The position numbers and the translations under genes are program-made. Under the pieces are notes generated by a model, which did no database searches, was not told the origin of the DNA, and saw only the letters and a program-made list of their open reading frames with translations. From Anaerolineales bacterium (lineage in GTDB: Bacteria > Chloroflexota > Anaerolineae > 4572-78 > J111): a DNA stretch of 64,000 nucleotides. The stretch lies in contig JABTUK010000002.1 of the NCBI GenBank assembly GCA_015075405.1, positions 372,001 through 436,000 on the forward strand, read 5' to 3'. This document shows positions 8,769 to 17,178 of the stretch, piece by piece; position 1 is the stretch's first letter; each line of letters opens with the position of its first letter.

Positions 8769-10163
8769 ATGCTTGTCATCATCAGCGATCTCCATCTCAC
8801 CGACGGCACTTCGGGCGAAACGATCAAAGAAGGCGCGTTTCGGGTCTTTCGCTCCCGCCTGCGCGATCTGGCCTATGATGCCTCGTGGCGAGCGGATGGA
8901 ACCTATCGCCCCATCGAGGAACTGGACATTCTACTGTTGGGCGATATTCTGGATGTGATTCGCTCCACCCAATGGCTCCAAGCCAGGCGCGGCGAGCCGG
9001 GCTATGTGCGCCCCTGGGACAATCCGCAGAGCGACCTGTTCGCCGAGAAGATTCGGGCGATTAACGAGGCTATTCTCCAGCGCAACAGCACCTCGCTGGC
9101 AATTTTACGCACCCTTAACAACGGCAAAACCATTACCATTCCTCCGGCCACCGCCGCCGATAAACCGGCCAGCGTGGAGTGGGAACCGGATGCGCCGGGG
9201 CGCGTTCCGGTCAAGGTGCGAATTCATTACATGGTCGGCAATCACGACTGGTTTTATCACTTGCCGGGGCCGGCTTATGACGCCATCCGGCAGAGCGTGG
9301 TCGAGGCCATTGGCCTGAGCAACTCGGCCCAGGAGCCATTTCCGCACGACCCCGCCGAATCGCCTCTGCTCCAGGCCATCTATAAACAGCACCGCGTTTT
9401 TGCCCGGCACGGCGATATTTTCGACCCCTACAATTTTGAAGGCGACCGCAACACGTCCTCGCTGGGCGATGCCATCGTGGTGGATTTGCTTAACCGTTTC
9501 TCGACCGAGGTCTTTGCCCGGCTGGGCGACAAGCTGCCGCAGCCCTGTATTGATGGGTTGAAAGAGATTGACAATGTTCGTCCCACCCTCATCGCCCCGG
9601 TCTGGGTGAATGCGACGTTGCAGCGCACCTGCCAGGACCCTGTGCTGATCAGGCAGGTCAAGCGAATTTGGGATGATCTGGTGGATGATTTTATTGATTT
9701 GCCCTTTGTGCGCGCCCACGACAACAAAACCAATCCGCTGGATAGTGTAGACAAGTTGGAGTGGGTGCTGAAGTTTTCCAAAGGCGTTTCGACCAAATTT
9801 GCCAGCAAGGTGGTTACCTGGGTTCAGGATCGGCTGGCTCGGGCGGGTACCAGCTATTACCAGAATGGGTTGGCCGAAGCAGCCTTTAAAGACCGCACAG
9901 CGCGTTACATCATCAACGGTCACACCCACCATTACGAAGTGGTCCCCCTGGACACGTATTACTCCAATCTGCGCGGCAAATATGTCAACCAGATGTATTT
10001 TAACTCCGGTACCTGGCGGCAGGTCCACGAGCTGGCTAAAGCTAATCCGATGGAACAAGAATTTATCGGCCATCATGTAATGACCTACCTGGCCTTTTTT
10101 AAGGATGACGAGCGGCGAGGCCGGCCCTTTGAAGCCTGGTCGGGAGCCTTAGCGCCGGAATAA
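8769..10163 (+). CDS. Calcineurin-like metallophosphoesterase
   Basis: 464 residues. The metal-ligand motifs of the family are all present in order: DLH (Asp7, His9), GD (Asp59 in LLLGDILD), GNHD (157-160), a later RHGDIFD, and GHTHH near residue 385. That suggests a dinuclear metal centre acting on a phosphodiester or phosphomonoester. It is longer than a minimal phosphoesterase because of insertions after the first strand and a helical block at about 235-350 between the metal motifs. No signal peptide, so cytoplasmic. ATG 8769 is preceded by TTTTTTGAGGTAGGTCAAC. Substrate unknown. Confidence 0.88.
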   Translation: MLVIISDLHLTDGTSGETIKEGAFRVFRSRLRDLAYDASWRADGTYRPIEELDILLLGDILDVIRSTQWLQARRGEPGYVRPWDNPQSDLFAEKIRAINEAILQRNSTSLAILRTLNNGKTITIPPATAADKPASVEWEPDAPGRVPVKVRIHYMVGNHDWFYHLPGPAYDAIRQSVVEAIGLSNSAQEPFPHDPAESPLLQAIYKQHRVFARHGDIFDPYNFEGDRNTSSLGDAIVVDLLNRFSTEVFARLGDKLPQPCIDGLKEIDNVRPTLIAPVWVNATLQRTCQDPVLIRQVKRIWDDLVDDFIDLPFVRAHDNKTNPLDSVDKLEWVLKFSKGVSTKFASKVVTWVQDRLARAGTSYYQNGLAEAAFKDRTARYIINGHTHHYEVVPLDTYYSNLRGKYVNQMYFNSGTWRQVHELAKANPMEQEFIGHHVMTYLAFFKDDERRGRPFEAWSGALAPE

Positions 10164-10165
10164 GA

Positions 10166-10230
10166 GGCGAAGAATCGAAGAAGCGTGAGTCGTGTTCTCG
10201 TCTCCTCGCCTCCTCGCGTCACGCCTCCTC
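10166..10230. repeat. Intergenic word-repeat hairpin, CTCCTCGC family
   Basis: Left arm GAGGCGAAGAATCGAAGAAGCG, written as GAGGCGAAG and CGAAGAAGC units; right arm CTCCTCGCCTCCTCGC. The same word family surrounds the GH3-like gene start at about 24.0 kb and lies inside the membrane-protein gene near 49.35 kb. Confidence 0.65.
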
Positions 10231-10259
10231 TACCTCAATAAATTGGGAGAGCTATAAGC

Positions 10260-10751
10260 ATGCCCGACAAACGTGTTAAAGACAGCCAAATAACCCTCAA
10301 CCAACTGATGCTGCCGCACCATACCAACCCGCTGGGCAGTATTCACGGGGGAGAAATTATGAGGTTGGTAGATGAAACCGGTGCTTTGTGCGCCATTCGC
10401 CATGCCCAGCGGCCGGTTGTCACCCTGGCCATTGACTCGATGACATTTCACTCGCCGGTCTATGTGGGTGATTTGGTCTCATTTAGCGCCAGTCTCAACT
10501 GGGTCGGGCGGAGTTCGATGGAAGTAGGGGTACGGGTGACTGCTGAAAACCCGCTCACCGGCGAGCAGACCCATACCAACAGCGCCTTTGTGGTTTACAT
10601 CGCCCTCGACGACGCGGGCCGGCCCACCGAAGTCCCCCGCCTCATCCTGGAAACCGACGAGGAGCGCCGCCGCTGGGCCGAAGCCGAGGTTCGCCAGCAG
10701 CGCCGGCTGGAACGGCAGCGATCTAAAGAAGAAAGCGCGGGGAACTCGTAG
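10260..10751 (+). CDS. Acyl-CoA thioesterase, hotdog fold (YciA/BFIT type)
   Basis: 163 residues. PHHTNPLGSIHGGEIMRLVDE contains the hotdog helix with the HGG and the conserved Asp of the YciA/acyl-CoA hydrolase family; the later PVYVGDLVSFSASLNWVGRSSMEV is the second conserved block. The C-terminal 30 residues are Arg/Glu-rich and probably disordered. It should hydrolyse acyl-CoA thioesters in the cytoplasm as a hexamer. GGGAGAG lies just upstream of the ATG. It stands between a phosphoesterase and an alpha/beta hydrolase, all on the plus strand but with hairpins or gaps between them. Confidence 0.87.
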   Translation: MPDKRVKDSQITLNQLMLPHHTNPLGSIHGGEIMRLVDETGALCAIRHAQRPVVTLAIDSMTFHSPVYVGDLVSFSASLNWVGRSSMEVGVRVTAENPLTGEQTHTNSAFVVYIALDDAGRPTEVPRLILETDEERRRWAEAEVRQQRRLERQRSKEESAGNS

Positions 10752-10881
10752 GAACTGAGGGAACTATGGGAACTGAGGCGAAAAGTTAACCAGAAAGTAG
10801 CAGCCTGAGTAAGTGAGCGAAGCGAACCGTAATCGAAGGACTGCAACGTAACTTAATAGCGTTGATCTGCCGTTATAAGCG

Positions 10882-11823
10882 ATGAATCCCGACTCGATTC
10901 AGAGAACCAGTTCAAAAAGAGACCCAACGCCGGGTCGAAGTTGCTTAAAATCGGTCCTGTTTGTTCTGATTTCAGTGAGTCTCATCCTGCTGGTGCTGGC
11001 AGTGGGAGTTGTTTATCTTCAGGTAATTCAACTGACCACGCCGGGCCGGAACCGCGACATCGGCGCGCTGCCGGGCATGTCTTACCAGGATGTCACTTTA
11101 ACCACCACCGACAGCCTCAAACTGTCGGCCTGGTACGTGCCGGGAACCCGGCCAGAAGCCATTATTCTGGTGCATGGCATCCACGCCAACCGGGCCTATC
11201 TGATTCCCCAGGCCGTTGTTCTCGCCGGGGCCGGCTATCATCTGCTGCTGCTCGATTTGCGCGGTCACGGCTTGAGCGAAGGAACGATGGTCAGCTATGG
11301 CGGCCAGGAGGTGTTGGATGTTGAGGCGGCGGTAGAATACCTGGCGGCCATGCCCGAAATAAAGCATATCGGTGCGTTGGGGCACTCGCTGGGCGGAGCG
11401 GCGGTCGTCCGAGCCGCTGCTGCTGATCCACGCCTGGAAGCCCTGGTCATTCAAAGCAGTTACAGCAGCTTAGCCCGCGTAGTTGAGGAGTCTTTTAACA
11501 AGTTCGCTCTGCTGCCCCAATGGCCTTTTGCCCCCTTGATTATCACCCTGGCCGAATACAGAACCGGCGTGGCTGCGTCGCAGATCAACTCGGCCCGTGA
11601 TTTGGCGACGATGCCGGCCCGGCCTGTTTTGATTATCCACGGGGCCGACGACGGTTTATTTCCGGCGCGATATGCCCAGGAAATGTACGACGCGGCCCAG
11701 CCGCCAAAAGAGCTGTGGCTTATTGACCGGACCGGCGGGCATGTCAACCCCATCGCCGGCCACGAAGCTGAGTATTCGGAGCGAGTTCTCAAATTTTTTG
11801 AACAGGCTTTTGCCCAAGAGTAA
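10882..11823 (+). CDS. Membrane-anchored alpha/beta hydrolase
   Basis: 313 residues. One membrane helix at about 24-46 puts the catalytic domain on the outside (positive charges precede the helix). The fold starts near 70; oxyanion HGIHANR at 98-104, nucleophile elbow GHSLGG with Ser169, acid Asp in HGADDGLF (about 256) and a catalytic His in GGHVNPI (about 287). Relatives include YqkD- and FrsA-like peptidase/esterases with no fixed substrate. The 130-base gap upstream contains a single-arm run of the GGGAACTNA word and no clear promoter. Confidence 0.85.
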   Translation: MNPDSIQRTSSKRDPTPGRSCLKSVLFVLISVSLILLVLAVGVVYLQVIQLTTPGRNRDIGALPGMSYQDVTLTTTDSLKLSAWYVPGTRPEAIILVHGIHANRAYLIPQAVVLAGAGYHLLLLDLRGHGLSEGTMVSYGGQEVLDVEAAVEYLAAMPEIKHIGALGHSLGGAAVVRAAAADPRLEALVIQSSYSSLARVVEESFNKFALLPQWPFAPLIITLAEYRTGVAASQINSARDLATMPARPVLIIHGADDGLFPARYAQEMYDAAQPPKELWLIDRTGGHVNPIAGHEAEYSERVLKFFEQAFAQE

Positions 11824-11848
11824 TCTTGCAGGCTAAAATTATAAAGAA

Positions 11849-11910
11849 AGGAACTGAGGGAACTAGCGGAACTTATTTCCCCTCAGTTCCTTTAGTTCCT
11901 ACAGTTTCCT
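11849..11910. repeat. Intergenic word-repeat hairpin, GGAACTNNN family
   Basis: Three 9-base units GGAACTGAG, GGAACTAGC, GGAACTTA are answered by AGTTCCTTT, AGTTCCTAC and AGTTTCC. Nonamer period, complementary arms. Further copies at about 32.8 and 61.25 kb. Confidence 0.75.
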
Positions 11911-11928
11911 ATTCTGGAAAGAGCGTCA

Positions 11929-13317
11929 ATGTTGCTTATGGCTACCCTTAATCAACCTTCACCGCCCAAACTTCGTATTGCCCTCATCTCCCCGCGTGGA
12001 CCGCTGTACCGCCACCGCATCGGGGCGTGGAAAAAGTCGCTGCGTTACATGCCCCTCACTTTGACGACCCTGGCTGCCCTGATTCCGCCGGAACTCAACG
12101 CTGAAGTGACTCTGCTGGACGAGGGGATTGAAGCAATCAATTTTGATTTGTCAGCCGATCTGATTGGTATCAGCGCCATCACCGGCACGGCTCCCCGTTC
12201 TTACGAATTGGCCGATCATTTCCGGCGACGCGGCCTCCCGGTGGTGTTGGGCGGGGTCCATCCAACACTCATGCCTGACGAGGCCGCTCGCCACGCCGAC
12301 TCGGTGGTGGTGGGGTACGCCGAGGAAAGCTGGCCGCAACTGCTGCGCGATTTTGTCGCCGGGCAGATGCAGCCTCGCTACGACCAATCGCCCACGCTGA
12401 GCCTGGCCGGTCTGCCCTTTGCCCGGCGCGACCTGCTGCCGGGCAGTCGCTTTACCATCACCCACACCATCGAGGCCACCCGCGGCTGTGTCCATCCCTG
12501 CGACTTTTGCGTTGTCCCCACCGCCTGGGGCCGTCGCCCCTTGCAGCGTCCCGTAGCCGAAGTAGTGGCCGAAATCCGCCACATGCGCGCCCGGCGCTTG
12601 ATTTTTTTGGACTTGAATCTCATCGCCGATTTGGAGTATGCCAGGGAGTTGTTCAGTGCATTGATTCCACTCAAAATCACCTGGGGCGGGCTGGTCACCA
12701 CCACCGTCATTCGCCACCCCGATTTGCTCGACCTCCTGGCCCGCAGCGGCTGTCGAGGACTGCTGTTGGGCTTTGAGTCCCTCTCGCCGCAGGCACTGGC
12801 CGAAACGCACAAAGCCTTCAATCTGCGCCAGGACTACTACGAAGTGGTGCGCGAACTGCACGCGCGCGGCATCGGCATCCAGGGCTGCTTTGTCTTTGGC
12901 TTTGACCACGACACCGCCGATACCTTTGCCGCCACTGTTGACTTTGCCCTTAGCGCCAAAATTGACCTGCCCCGCTACGCCATCCTGACCCCTTTTCCCG
13001 GCACGCCGCTGTTTAATCGTCTCAAAGCCGAAGGCCGGATTCTGACCGAGGATTGGACCCTCTACGACGGTCAACACGTGGTCTATCGGCCCCAGCGCCT
13101 CACTCCCGCCGAACTCCTGGCCGGCACAGAGGGGGCCTGGAAAAAAACCTACAGCTATCGCTCGATTGCCCAACGGCTGTTTGGCGCACGGATTCAACTG
13201 CCGCTGTCGCTGGCGGCGAATCTGGGCTATCGTTTTTACGCCCATCATCTACGCGACTATTACAATTGTGATTGGTATCTGGGGCAGCAAGCGGCAGCGG
13301 AGGGCATCCCGGCTTGA
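11929..13317 (+). CDS. B12-binding radical SAM protein (paralogue 1 of 4)
   Basis: 462 residues. The N-terminal half (20-150) is a Rossmann-like cobalamin-binding domain, with GLPVVLGGVHPTLMPDEA and SVVVGYAEESWPQLL as the typical second part; it lacks a clear DxHxxG, so B12 would bind base-off without a His ligand. The radical SAM core begins at RGCVHPCDFC (Cys187, Cys191, Cys194, CX3CX2C) and includes LLLGFESLSP and FVFGFDHDT. Such enzymes methylate unactivated carbon or phosphorus, or rearrange rings, in secondary-metabolite, hopanoid and tetrapyrrole pathways. ATG 11929 follows GGAAAGAGCGTCA. It is the most divergent of the four copies in this window. Confidence 0.9.
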   Translation: MLLMATLNQPSPPKLRIALISPRGPLYRHRIGAWKKSLRYMPLTLTTLAALIPPELNAEVTLLDEGIEAINFDLSADLIGISAITGTAPRSYELADHFRRRGLPVVLGGVHPTLMPDEAARHADSVVVGYAEESWPQLLRDFVAGQMQPRYDQSPTLSLAGLPFARRDLLPGSRFTITHTIEATRGCVHPCDFCVVPTAWGRRPLQRPVAEVVAEIRHMRARRLIFLDLNLIADLEYARELFSALIPLKITWGGLVTTTVIRHPDLLDLLARSGCRGLLLGFESLSPQALAETHKAFNLRQDYYEVVRELHARGIGIQGCFVFGFDHDTADTFAATVDFALSAKIDLPRYAILTPFPGTPLFNRLKAEGRILTEDWTLYDGQHVVYRPQRLTPAELLAGTEGAWKKTYSYRSIAQRLFGARIQLPLSLAANLGYRFYAHHLRDYYNCDWYLGQQAAAEGIPA

Positions 13318-13321
13318 TTTT

Positions 13322-13666
13322 TTACAAGGACAGAATCAAACGCAGTCCGGCTTCAACTCGTTGAACAAACTCAGCCGGAAGAAGGCCGATTCGCCCGCTC
13401 AGAAAACTCTTATCAAGCGTAATCACCTGGGAAACGTTGGCCACCGAGTCTTTGGGCAGGCCGGTCACGCGTTGAGGCAGAAAAACATTACCGGGCGCTT
13501 CGGCCAGCCTGGTATTGGAGGTGATGACGACGGCAATAACGGTATTAATCCGGCTGCGATTAAAATCGTTGGATTGCGCAATGAGCACCGGCCGGCGGAA
13601 GCCGGGTTCTGAACCAACCGGCTCCGGCAGGGACGCCCACCAGATTTCACCGCGCTCGATTACCAA
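13322..13666 (-). CDS. mazF: MazF/PemK-family mRNA interferase toxin
   Basis: 114 residues. It opens with IERGEIWWASLPEPVGSEPG, followed by RRPVLIAQSNDFN and NTVIAVVITSN, the three conserved beta-strand blocks of MazF/PemK, and ends with the VQRVEAGLRLIL helix. The Arg and Thr/Ser residues used for RNA cleavage lie in those blocks (Arg in RRPVL, TSN). It should cut mRNA at a short specific sequence unless held by the upstream antitoxin. The start codon overlaps the antitoxin's last codons by seven bases, so translation is coupled. It lies tail to tail with radical SAM paralogue 1. Confidence 0.88.
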   Translation of the reverse strand: MVIERGEIWWASLPEPVGSEPGFRRPVLIAQSNDFNRSRINTVIAVVITSNTRLAEAPGNVFLPQRVTGLPKDSVANVSQVITLDKSFLSGRIGLLPAEFVQRVEAGLRLILSL

Positions 13667-13896
13667 CTTTCGCCGTCCAGCGAAGCTTTCTGGAGTTGAA
13701 GCAGGACTGGATCAATGGTTGATGCCTCGTCGGCGTAAATTTGATTGAGTTTTCCGGTCACATCCTCGCTGCGATGGGCCTCAATATAGGTGGCAACCGC
13801 CGTTGTGTAAAGCTCGCTGCGCGAGATGCCCAGTTCTTTGGCTAACTGCTCGGCGGCTTCAAAAATAGGGTTAGGGATAGAAATAGCTGTTTTCAT
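13660..13896 (-). CDS. Ribbon-helix-helix antitoxin of the MazF module
   Basis: About 78 residues from the ATG at 13896. An upstream start at 13932 would add the hydrophobic peptide MIIGITLVILLL, but the promoter lies inside that stretch, so the shorter form is chosen. KTAISIPNPIFEAAEQLAKEL followed by GISRSELYTTAVATYIEAH is the CopG/MazE-type ribbon-helix-helix DNA-binding region; the acidic, flexible tail should wrap the toxin. It is expected to repress its own promoter, where a perfect inverted repeat is found. No Shine-Dalgarno sequence is visible. Confidence 0.85.
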   Translation of the reverse strand: MKTAISIPNPIFEAAEQLAKELGISRSELYTTAVATYIEAHRSEDVTGKLNQIYADEASTIDPVLLQLQKASLDGESW

Positions 13897-13903
13897 AAGC
13901 AAC

Positions 13904-13932
13904 AGTATAACCAAAGTTATACCAATTATCAA
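13904..13932 (-). promoter_or_regulatory. Toxin-antitoxin promoter with overlapping operator
   Basis: On the minus strand TTGATA (13927-13932), a 17-base spacer and TATACT (13904-13909). The perfect inverted repeat GTATAAC-caaa-GTTATAC (13905-13922) fills the downstream spacer and the -10 box, an ideal operator for the ribbon-helix-helix antitoxin. The -10 ends only seven bases before the ATG, so the message would begin at or next to the start codon, in agreement with the absence of a ribosome site. Confidence 0.6.
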
Positions 13933-13964
13933 CTTTTAGTGGTTGGGTTGAAAGGGCAACGCTG

Positions 13965-14342
13965 ATGAGTCAGAAATTATCACGAGAACAGGTTGAAAAA
14001 ATTGTCGCCTCCGCCTATCCCAAGCGACCCCAACTAAACGGGGCCGATTTGAGCGGTCTCGACCTGACCGGGGTGAATCTCATGGGGGCTGATCTGGTGG
14101 AGGCCAACTTGAGCGGCGCTAATCTGAGCGACGTTATGCTGGGCGGAGCGGACCTGCGCCGGGCCAACCTGCGCGGGGCCATTTTGACCGGCGCAGGGCT
14201 GGTCAAAGCCGATCTCCGCGAGGCCGACCTGCGGGAGACCGATTTGAGTGAATCCATGCTGCGCAGCGCCAAATACAACAGCACGACAGTCTGGCCTGAC
14301 GGTTTCGACCCGGCTTCGGCTGGGGCCGTATTTGAAGAGTAA
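13965..14342 (+). CDS. Pentapeptide repeat protein
   Basis: 125 residues. From about residue 25 to 105 it is a run of A(D/N)LXX pentapeptides (GADLS, GVNLM, GADLV, EANLS, GANLS, GADLR, RANLR, KADLR, EADLR, ETDLS), which fold into a right-handed square beta-helix. Roughly 15 units, enough for four coils. No signal or membrane segment. Functions in this family range from gyrase protection (Qnr/MfpA) to scaffold roles; nothing here points to one. It is divergent from the antitoxin with about 69 bases between the start codons, so the operator could also affect it. Confidence 0.87.
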   Translation: MSQKLSREQVEKIVASAYPKRPQLNGADLSGLDLTGVNLMGADLVEANLSGANLSDVMLGGADLRRANLRGAILTGAGLVKADLREADLRETDLSESMLRSAKYNSTTVWPDGFDPASAGAVFEE

Positions 14343-14356
14343 TTAAAGTGGGCAAT

Positions 14357-14402
14357 GGCAGTAAACAGATGTAATTCTGACTACTGGCTACTGTTTACTT
14401 TT
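14357..14402. repeat. Intergenic word-repeat hairpin, CAGTAAA/CTACTGG family
   Basis: AGTAAACAG (14360-14368) pairs perfectly with CTGTTTACT (14391-14399); heptamer-type units CTACTGG and CTACTGT are visible on the right. The next gene's frame is open through it, but its true start lies after it. Confidence 0.7.
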
Positions 14403-14414
14403 ATACTGTCCTCC

Positions 14415-15749
14415 ATGAAAATCACCTTCATTCGCCCTAACATGGCCGATATGCGCTCCGCCGATGCGATGGAGCCGCTGGTTTTTGCTATTCTGGCCGG
14501 CCTAACCCCGCCCGATGTGGAAACCGTGCTGTATGACGAGCGCCTGGAAGCCATCCCCTACGACGAACCCACCGATCTGGTTGCCCTGACCGTCGAAACC
14601 TACAACGCCCGGCGAGCCTATCAGATTGCCACCCAGTTCCGGCGGCGGGGTGCGCCGGTCGTGTTGGGTGGCTATCACCCCACTTTTCTGCCCGACGAAG
14701 CCCTGCAATTTGCCGATGCGGTTGTTGTCGGCGATGCTGAAGGGTTGTGGCCGCAGGTGGTCGAGGATGCGCGGGCCAAGCGGCTGCGGCGAATTTACCG
14801 CCAGCCGGATTATCCGCCACTCGGCGGAACCAGGCCCGATCGCCGTATCTTTCGGGGCAAGCGTTACGCTCCGGCGGCGCTGGTCCAGTATGGCCGGGGC
14901 TGTCGTTTTGCCTGCGAGTTCTGCTCGATCCACGCTTTTTATGGTTTCAATTTGCGCCAGCGGCCCGTGTCGGAGGTGGTGGCCGACATCGAGGCCAGCC
15001 AGCGTCGCCATATTTTTCTGGTGGATGACAATATTTTTGTAGATGTGCCCAAAGCCAAAGAACTTTTCCGGGCGCTCATCCCGCTCAAAATTCGCTGGTC
15101 GTGCCAGGTCAGCATTGATGTGGCTCAGGATGAGGAACTGCTAAGCTTGATGGAGCAAAGCGGCTGCACTACCGCTGTCATCGGCTTTGAGTCGCTTGAT
15201 GAGCACAATCTGGCTCAAATGAAAAAAAAGTGGAACCTCAAATATGGTGATTACGCCACCTCGGTCCAGAAATTCCACGATCACGGCATTATGATCTATG
15301 GCTCATTTGTTTTTGGTTATGACCACGATACAGTAGACTCTTTCAACCGCTGTGTCGAGTTTGCTATCCGTCACAACTTCTACCTGGCTAACTTTAACCC
15401 GCTGACCCCCATGCCGGGAGCCAAACTGTACGAGCGTCTCCGCAGCGAAGGCCGGCTCATCTTCGATCGCTGGTGGCTGTCCCCCGATTACACCTACGGC
15501 CAGGCCGCCTTTCACCCGCGCGGTATGACTGCCGAGCAGTTGACCGAGGGCTGCTTCCGGGCGCGGCAACAGTTCAACGCCTACAGTTCAATTTTTAAAC
15601 GGGCGCTCGATTTCAAAACCAACTGCCGCGGCCCCTACCGGCTGGGCCTGCACCTGGCCTCCAATTTTGTTTCGCGTAATGAGATTCTGCGAAAACAAGG
15701 ACGACAATTGGGGGAGGGTAGACCTATGATTCAAGTGTCAAGTGTTTAA
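14415..15749 (+). CDS. B12-binding radical SAM protein (paralogue 2 of 4)
   Basis: 444 residues from ATG 14415; an earlier in-frame start at 14355 would translate the intergenic hairpin and is rejected. The N-terminal cobalamin-binding half contains AGLTPPDVETVLYDERLE and EPTDLVALTVETYNARRAY, sequences shared almost word for word with paralogues 3 and 4. Radical SAM cysteines at 163, 167 and 170 (GRGCRFACEFCS). FLVDDNIFVDVPKAKELF and AVIGFESLDEHNLAQMKKKWN follow. The last dozen residues (about EGRPMIQVSSV) are encoded by the start of the next AAGTGTC word repeat, so the C-terminus is repeat-derived. Confidence 0.92.
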   Translation: MKITFIRPNMADMRSADAMEPLVFAILAGLTPPDVETVLYDERLEAIPYDEPTDLVALTVETYNARRAYQIATQFRRRGAPVVLGGYHPTFLPDEALQFADAVVVGDAEGLWPQVVEDARAKRLRRIYRQPDYPPLGGTRPDRRIFRGKRYAPAALVQYGRGCRFACEFCSIHAFYGFNLRQRPVSEVVADIEASQRRHIFLVDDNIFVDVPKAKELFRALIPLKIRWSCQVSIDVAQDEELLSLMEQSGCTTAVIGFESLDEHNLAQMKKKWNLKYGDYATSVQKFHDHGIMIYGSFVFGYDHDTVDSFNRCVEFAIRHNFYLANFNPLTPMPGAKLYERLRSEGRLIFDRWWLSPDYTYGQAAFHPRGMTAEQLTEGCFRARQQFNAYSSIFKRALDFKTNCRGPYRLGLHLASNFVSRNEILRKQGRQLGEGRPMIQVSSV

Positions 15750-15801
15750 GTATCAAGTGTCATGTATTTGCACTTGACACTTGACACTTGACACTTGATA
15801 A
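15732..15801. repeat. Intergenic word-repeat hairpin, AAGTGTC family
   Basis: Left arm of AAGTGTC-type heptamers, right arm CACTTGA repeated four times without error. It spans the stop codon of radical SAM paralogue 2 and most of the gap to paralogue 3. Confidence 0.85.
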
Positions 15802-15824
15802 CCTGACACTTCTCGGAGCGATTT

Positions 15825-17156
15825 GTGAAACTTACCTTGATAAAACCCAATATTGGCCGCCTGGAACACAGCCTGTACGTGGACGAAGGCCGGATGGAGC
15901 CGCTGCAACTAGGGGTACTGGCCGGATTGACTCCGACCGGTGTGGACATTGTGCTGTATGACGACCGGCTGGAAGCCATTCCCTACGATGAGCCGACCGA
16001 CCTGGTGGCTATCACCGTCGAAACCTACACCGCCCGCCGGGCCTACGAAATCGGCGCCGAGTTCCGCCAGCGCGGCGTGCCGGTGATTATGGGCGGCATG
16101 CAGCCAACGCTCATCCCGGAGGAAGTCCAGCCCCACGCGGACTCGATTTATATCGGCGATGCTGAATTTCGCTGGCGGGAGGTGATTGAGGATGCGCGGC
16201 GGGGGCGGTTGAAGCCAGTCTATCAGGCCTCGGTCGGGCCGCCGCAGCCGGGCACGCTGACCCGCCGTGATATTTTCAAAGGCAAGGGCTATCTGCCGAT
16301 CACCCTGATGCAGTTTAGCCGGGGCTGCCGTTTTGCCTGCACCTTCTGCGCGGTTAGCACCTTTTTTGATAAAACGCAGTACTGCCGTGACGTGCGTGAA
16401 GTGGTCCAGGAAATCGAGGCGGCGGAACGGCAAATCATCTTTTTTGTGGACGACAATCTTCTCTCCAATTTTGAAGCGGCCAAAGAACTCTGCCGGGCGC
16501 TTATTCCGCTCAGGGTCCATTGGGTTTCGCAGGGCAGCATTGATATGACCCAGGACCGGGAACTGATGGCCTTGATGGTCAAAAGTGGCTGTATCGGTAT
16601 GGTCGTCGGTTTTGAGTCGATCACCCCCCACAGTCTGCGCTGGATGAAAAAGTCGCCCAATTTTATCGGCGGCTTCAACGATTACAAACCGCAGCTCGAC
16701 ATCATTCGCGATTACGGTATCCAACTCTGGGCCGCTTTCACCCTGGGCCACGACCACGACACCCGCGAGTCTATTGAACAAACCCTGGACTTCGCCTGGG
16801 AGAACAAGTTTCCCCTGGCCGCGTTCAATATCCTCGTTCCCTATCCGGGCACGCCGCTGTACCAAAAACTTGCCGCCGAAAACCGCCTGCTCTACGACGG
16901 CAAATGGTGGCTGCACCCCGAATACCGCTTCAACTACGCCGCCTTCCAGCCCAAAAACATGTCGCCGGAGGAGCTAACCGAAGCCTGCTGGCATCTGCGC
17001 TCGACCTACAACAGCTTTAGCTCGTTAGTCCGCCGGGCTTTTGATTTGAAGACGAATATGCGTTCGCTGTACAAGCTGGGGGTTTATTTGAGGTACAGCC
17101 CGATTTTTCGCAAAGAGGTATTTAAGAAGCACGGGATGAGGTTTGGGTTGAGGTGA
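15825..17156 (+). CDS. B12-binding radical SAM protein (paralogue 3 of 4)
   Basis: 443 residues, GTG start after CTCGGAGCGATTT. Cobalamin-binding half: MKLTLIKPNIGRLEHSLYVD then MEPLQLGVLAGLTP, DDRLEAIPYDEPTDLVAITV and GVPVIMGGMQPTLIPEE. Cys168, Cys172 and Cys175 (SRGCRFACTFCA) bind the 4Fe-4S cluster. IIFFVDDNLLSNFEAAKELC, VVGFESITPHSLRWMKKSP and a C-terminal PYPGTPLYQKLA block match paralogues 2 and 4 throughout. This class (BchE/HpnR/PhpK-like) does radical methylation or C-C chemistry. Close in sequence to its neighbours, so local duplication is likely. Confidence 0.92.
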   Translation: MKLTLIKPNIGRLEHSLYVDEGRMEPLQLGVLAGLTPTGVDIVLYDDRLEAIPYDEPTDLVAITVETYTARRAYEIGAEFRQRGVPVIMGGMQPTLIPEEVQPHADSIYIGDAEFRWREVIEDARRGRLKPVYQASVGPPQPGTLTRRDIFKGKGYLPITLMQFSRGCRFACTFCAVSTFFDKTQYCRDVREVVQEIEAAERQIIFFVDDNLLSNFEAAKELCRALIPLRVHWVSQGSIDMTQDRELMALMVKSGCIGMVVGFESITPHSLRWMKKSPNFIGGFNDYKPQLDIIRDYGIQLWAAFTLGHDHDTRESIEQTLDFAWENKFPLAAFNILVPYPGTPLYQKLAAENRLLYDGKWWLHPEYRFNYAAFQPKNMSPEELTEACWHLRSTYNSFSSLVRRAFDLKTNMRSLYKLGVYLRYSPIFRKEVFKKHGMRFGLR

Positions 17157-17178
17157 GGAAAATGCTGAAAGTAATTTA

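Noticed and set aside
9105..10076. Minus-strand frame of 323 codons opposite the metallophosphoesterase
   Set aside because: The plus-strand product has all metal motifs; the minus frame has none and no start signal.
14355..14414. Upstream start for radical SAM paralogue 2
   Set aside because: It would translate the CAGTAAA hairpin and has no homologous sequence in the other paralogues; ATG 14415 lines up with them.
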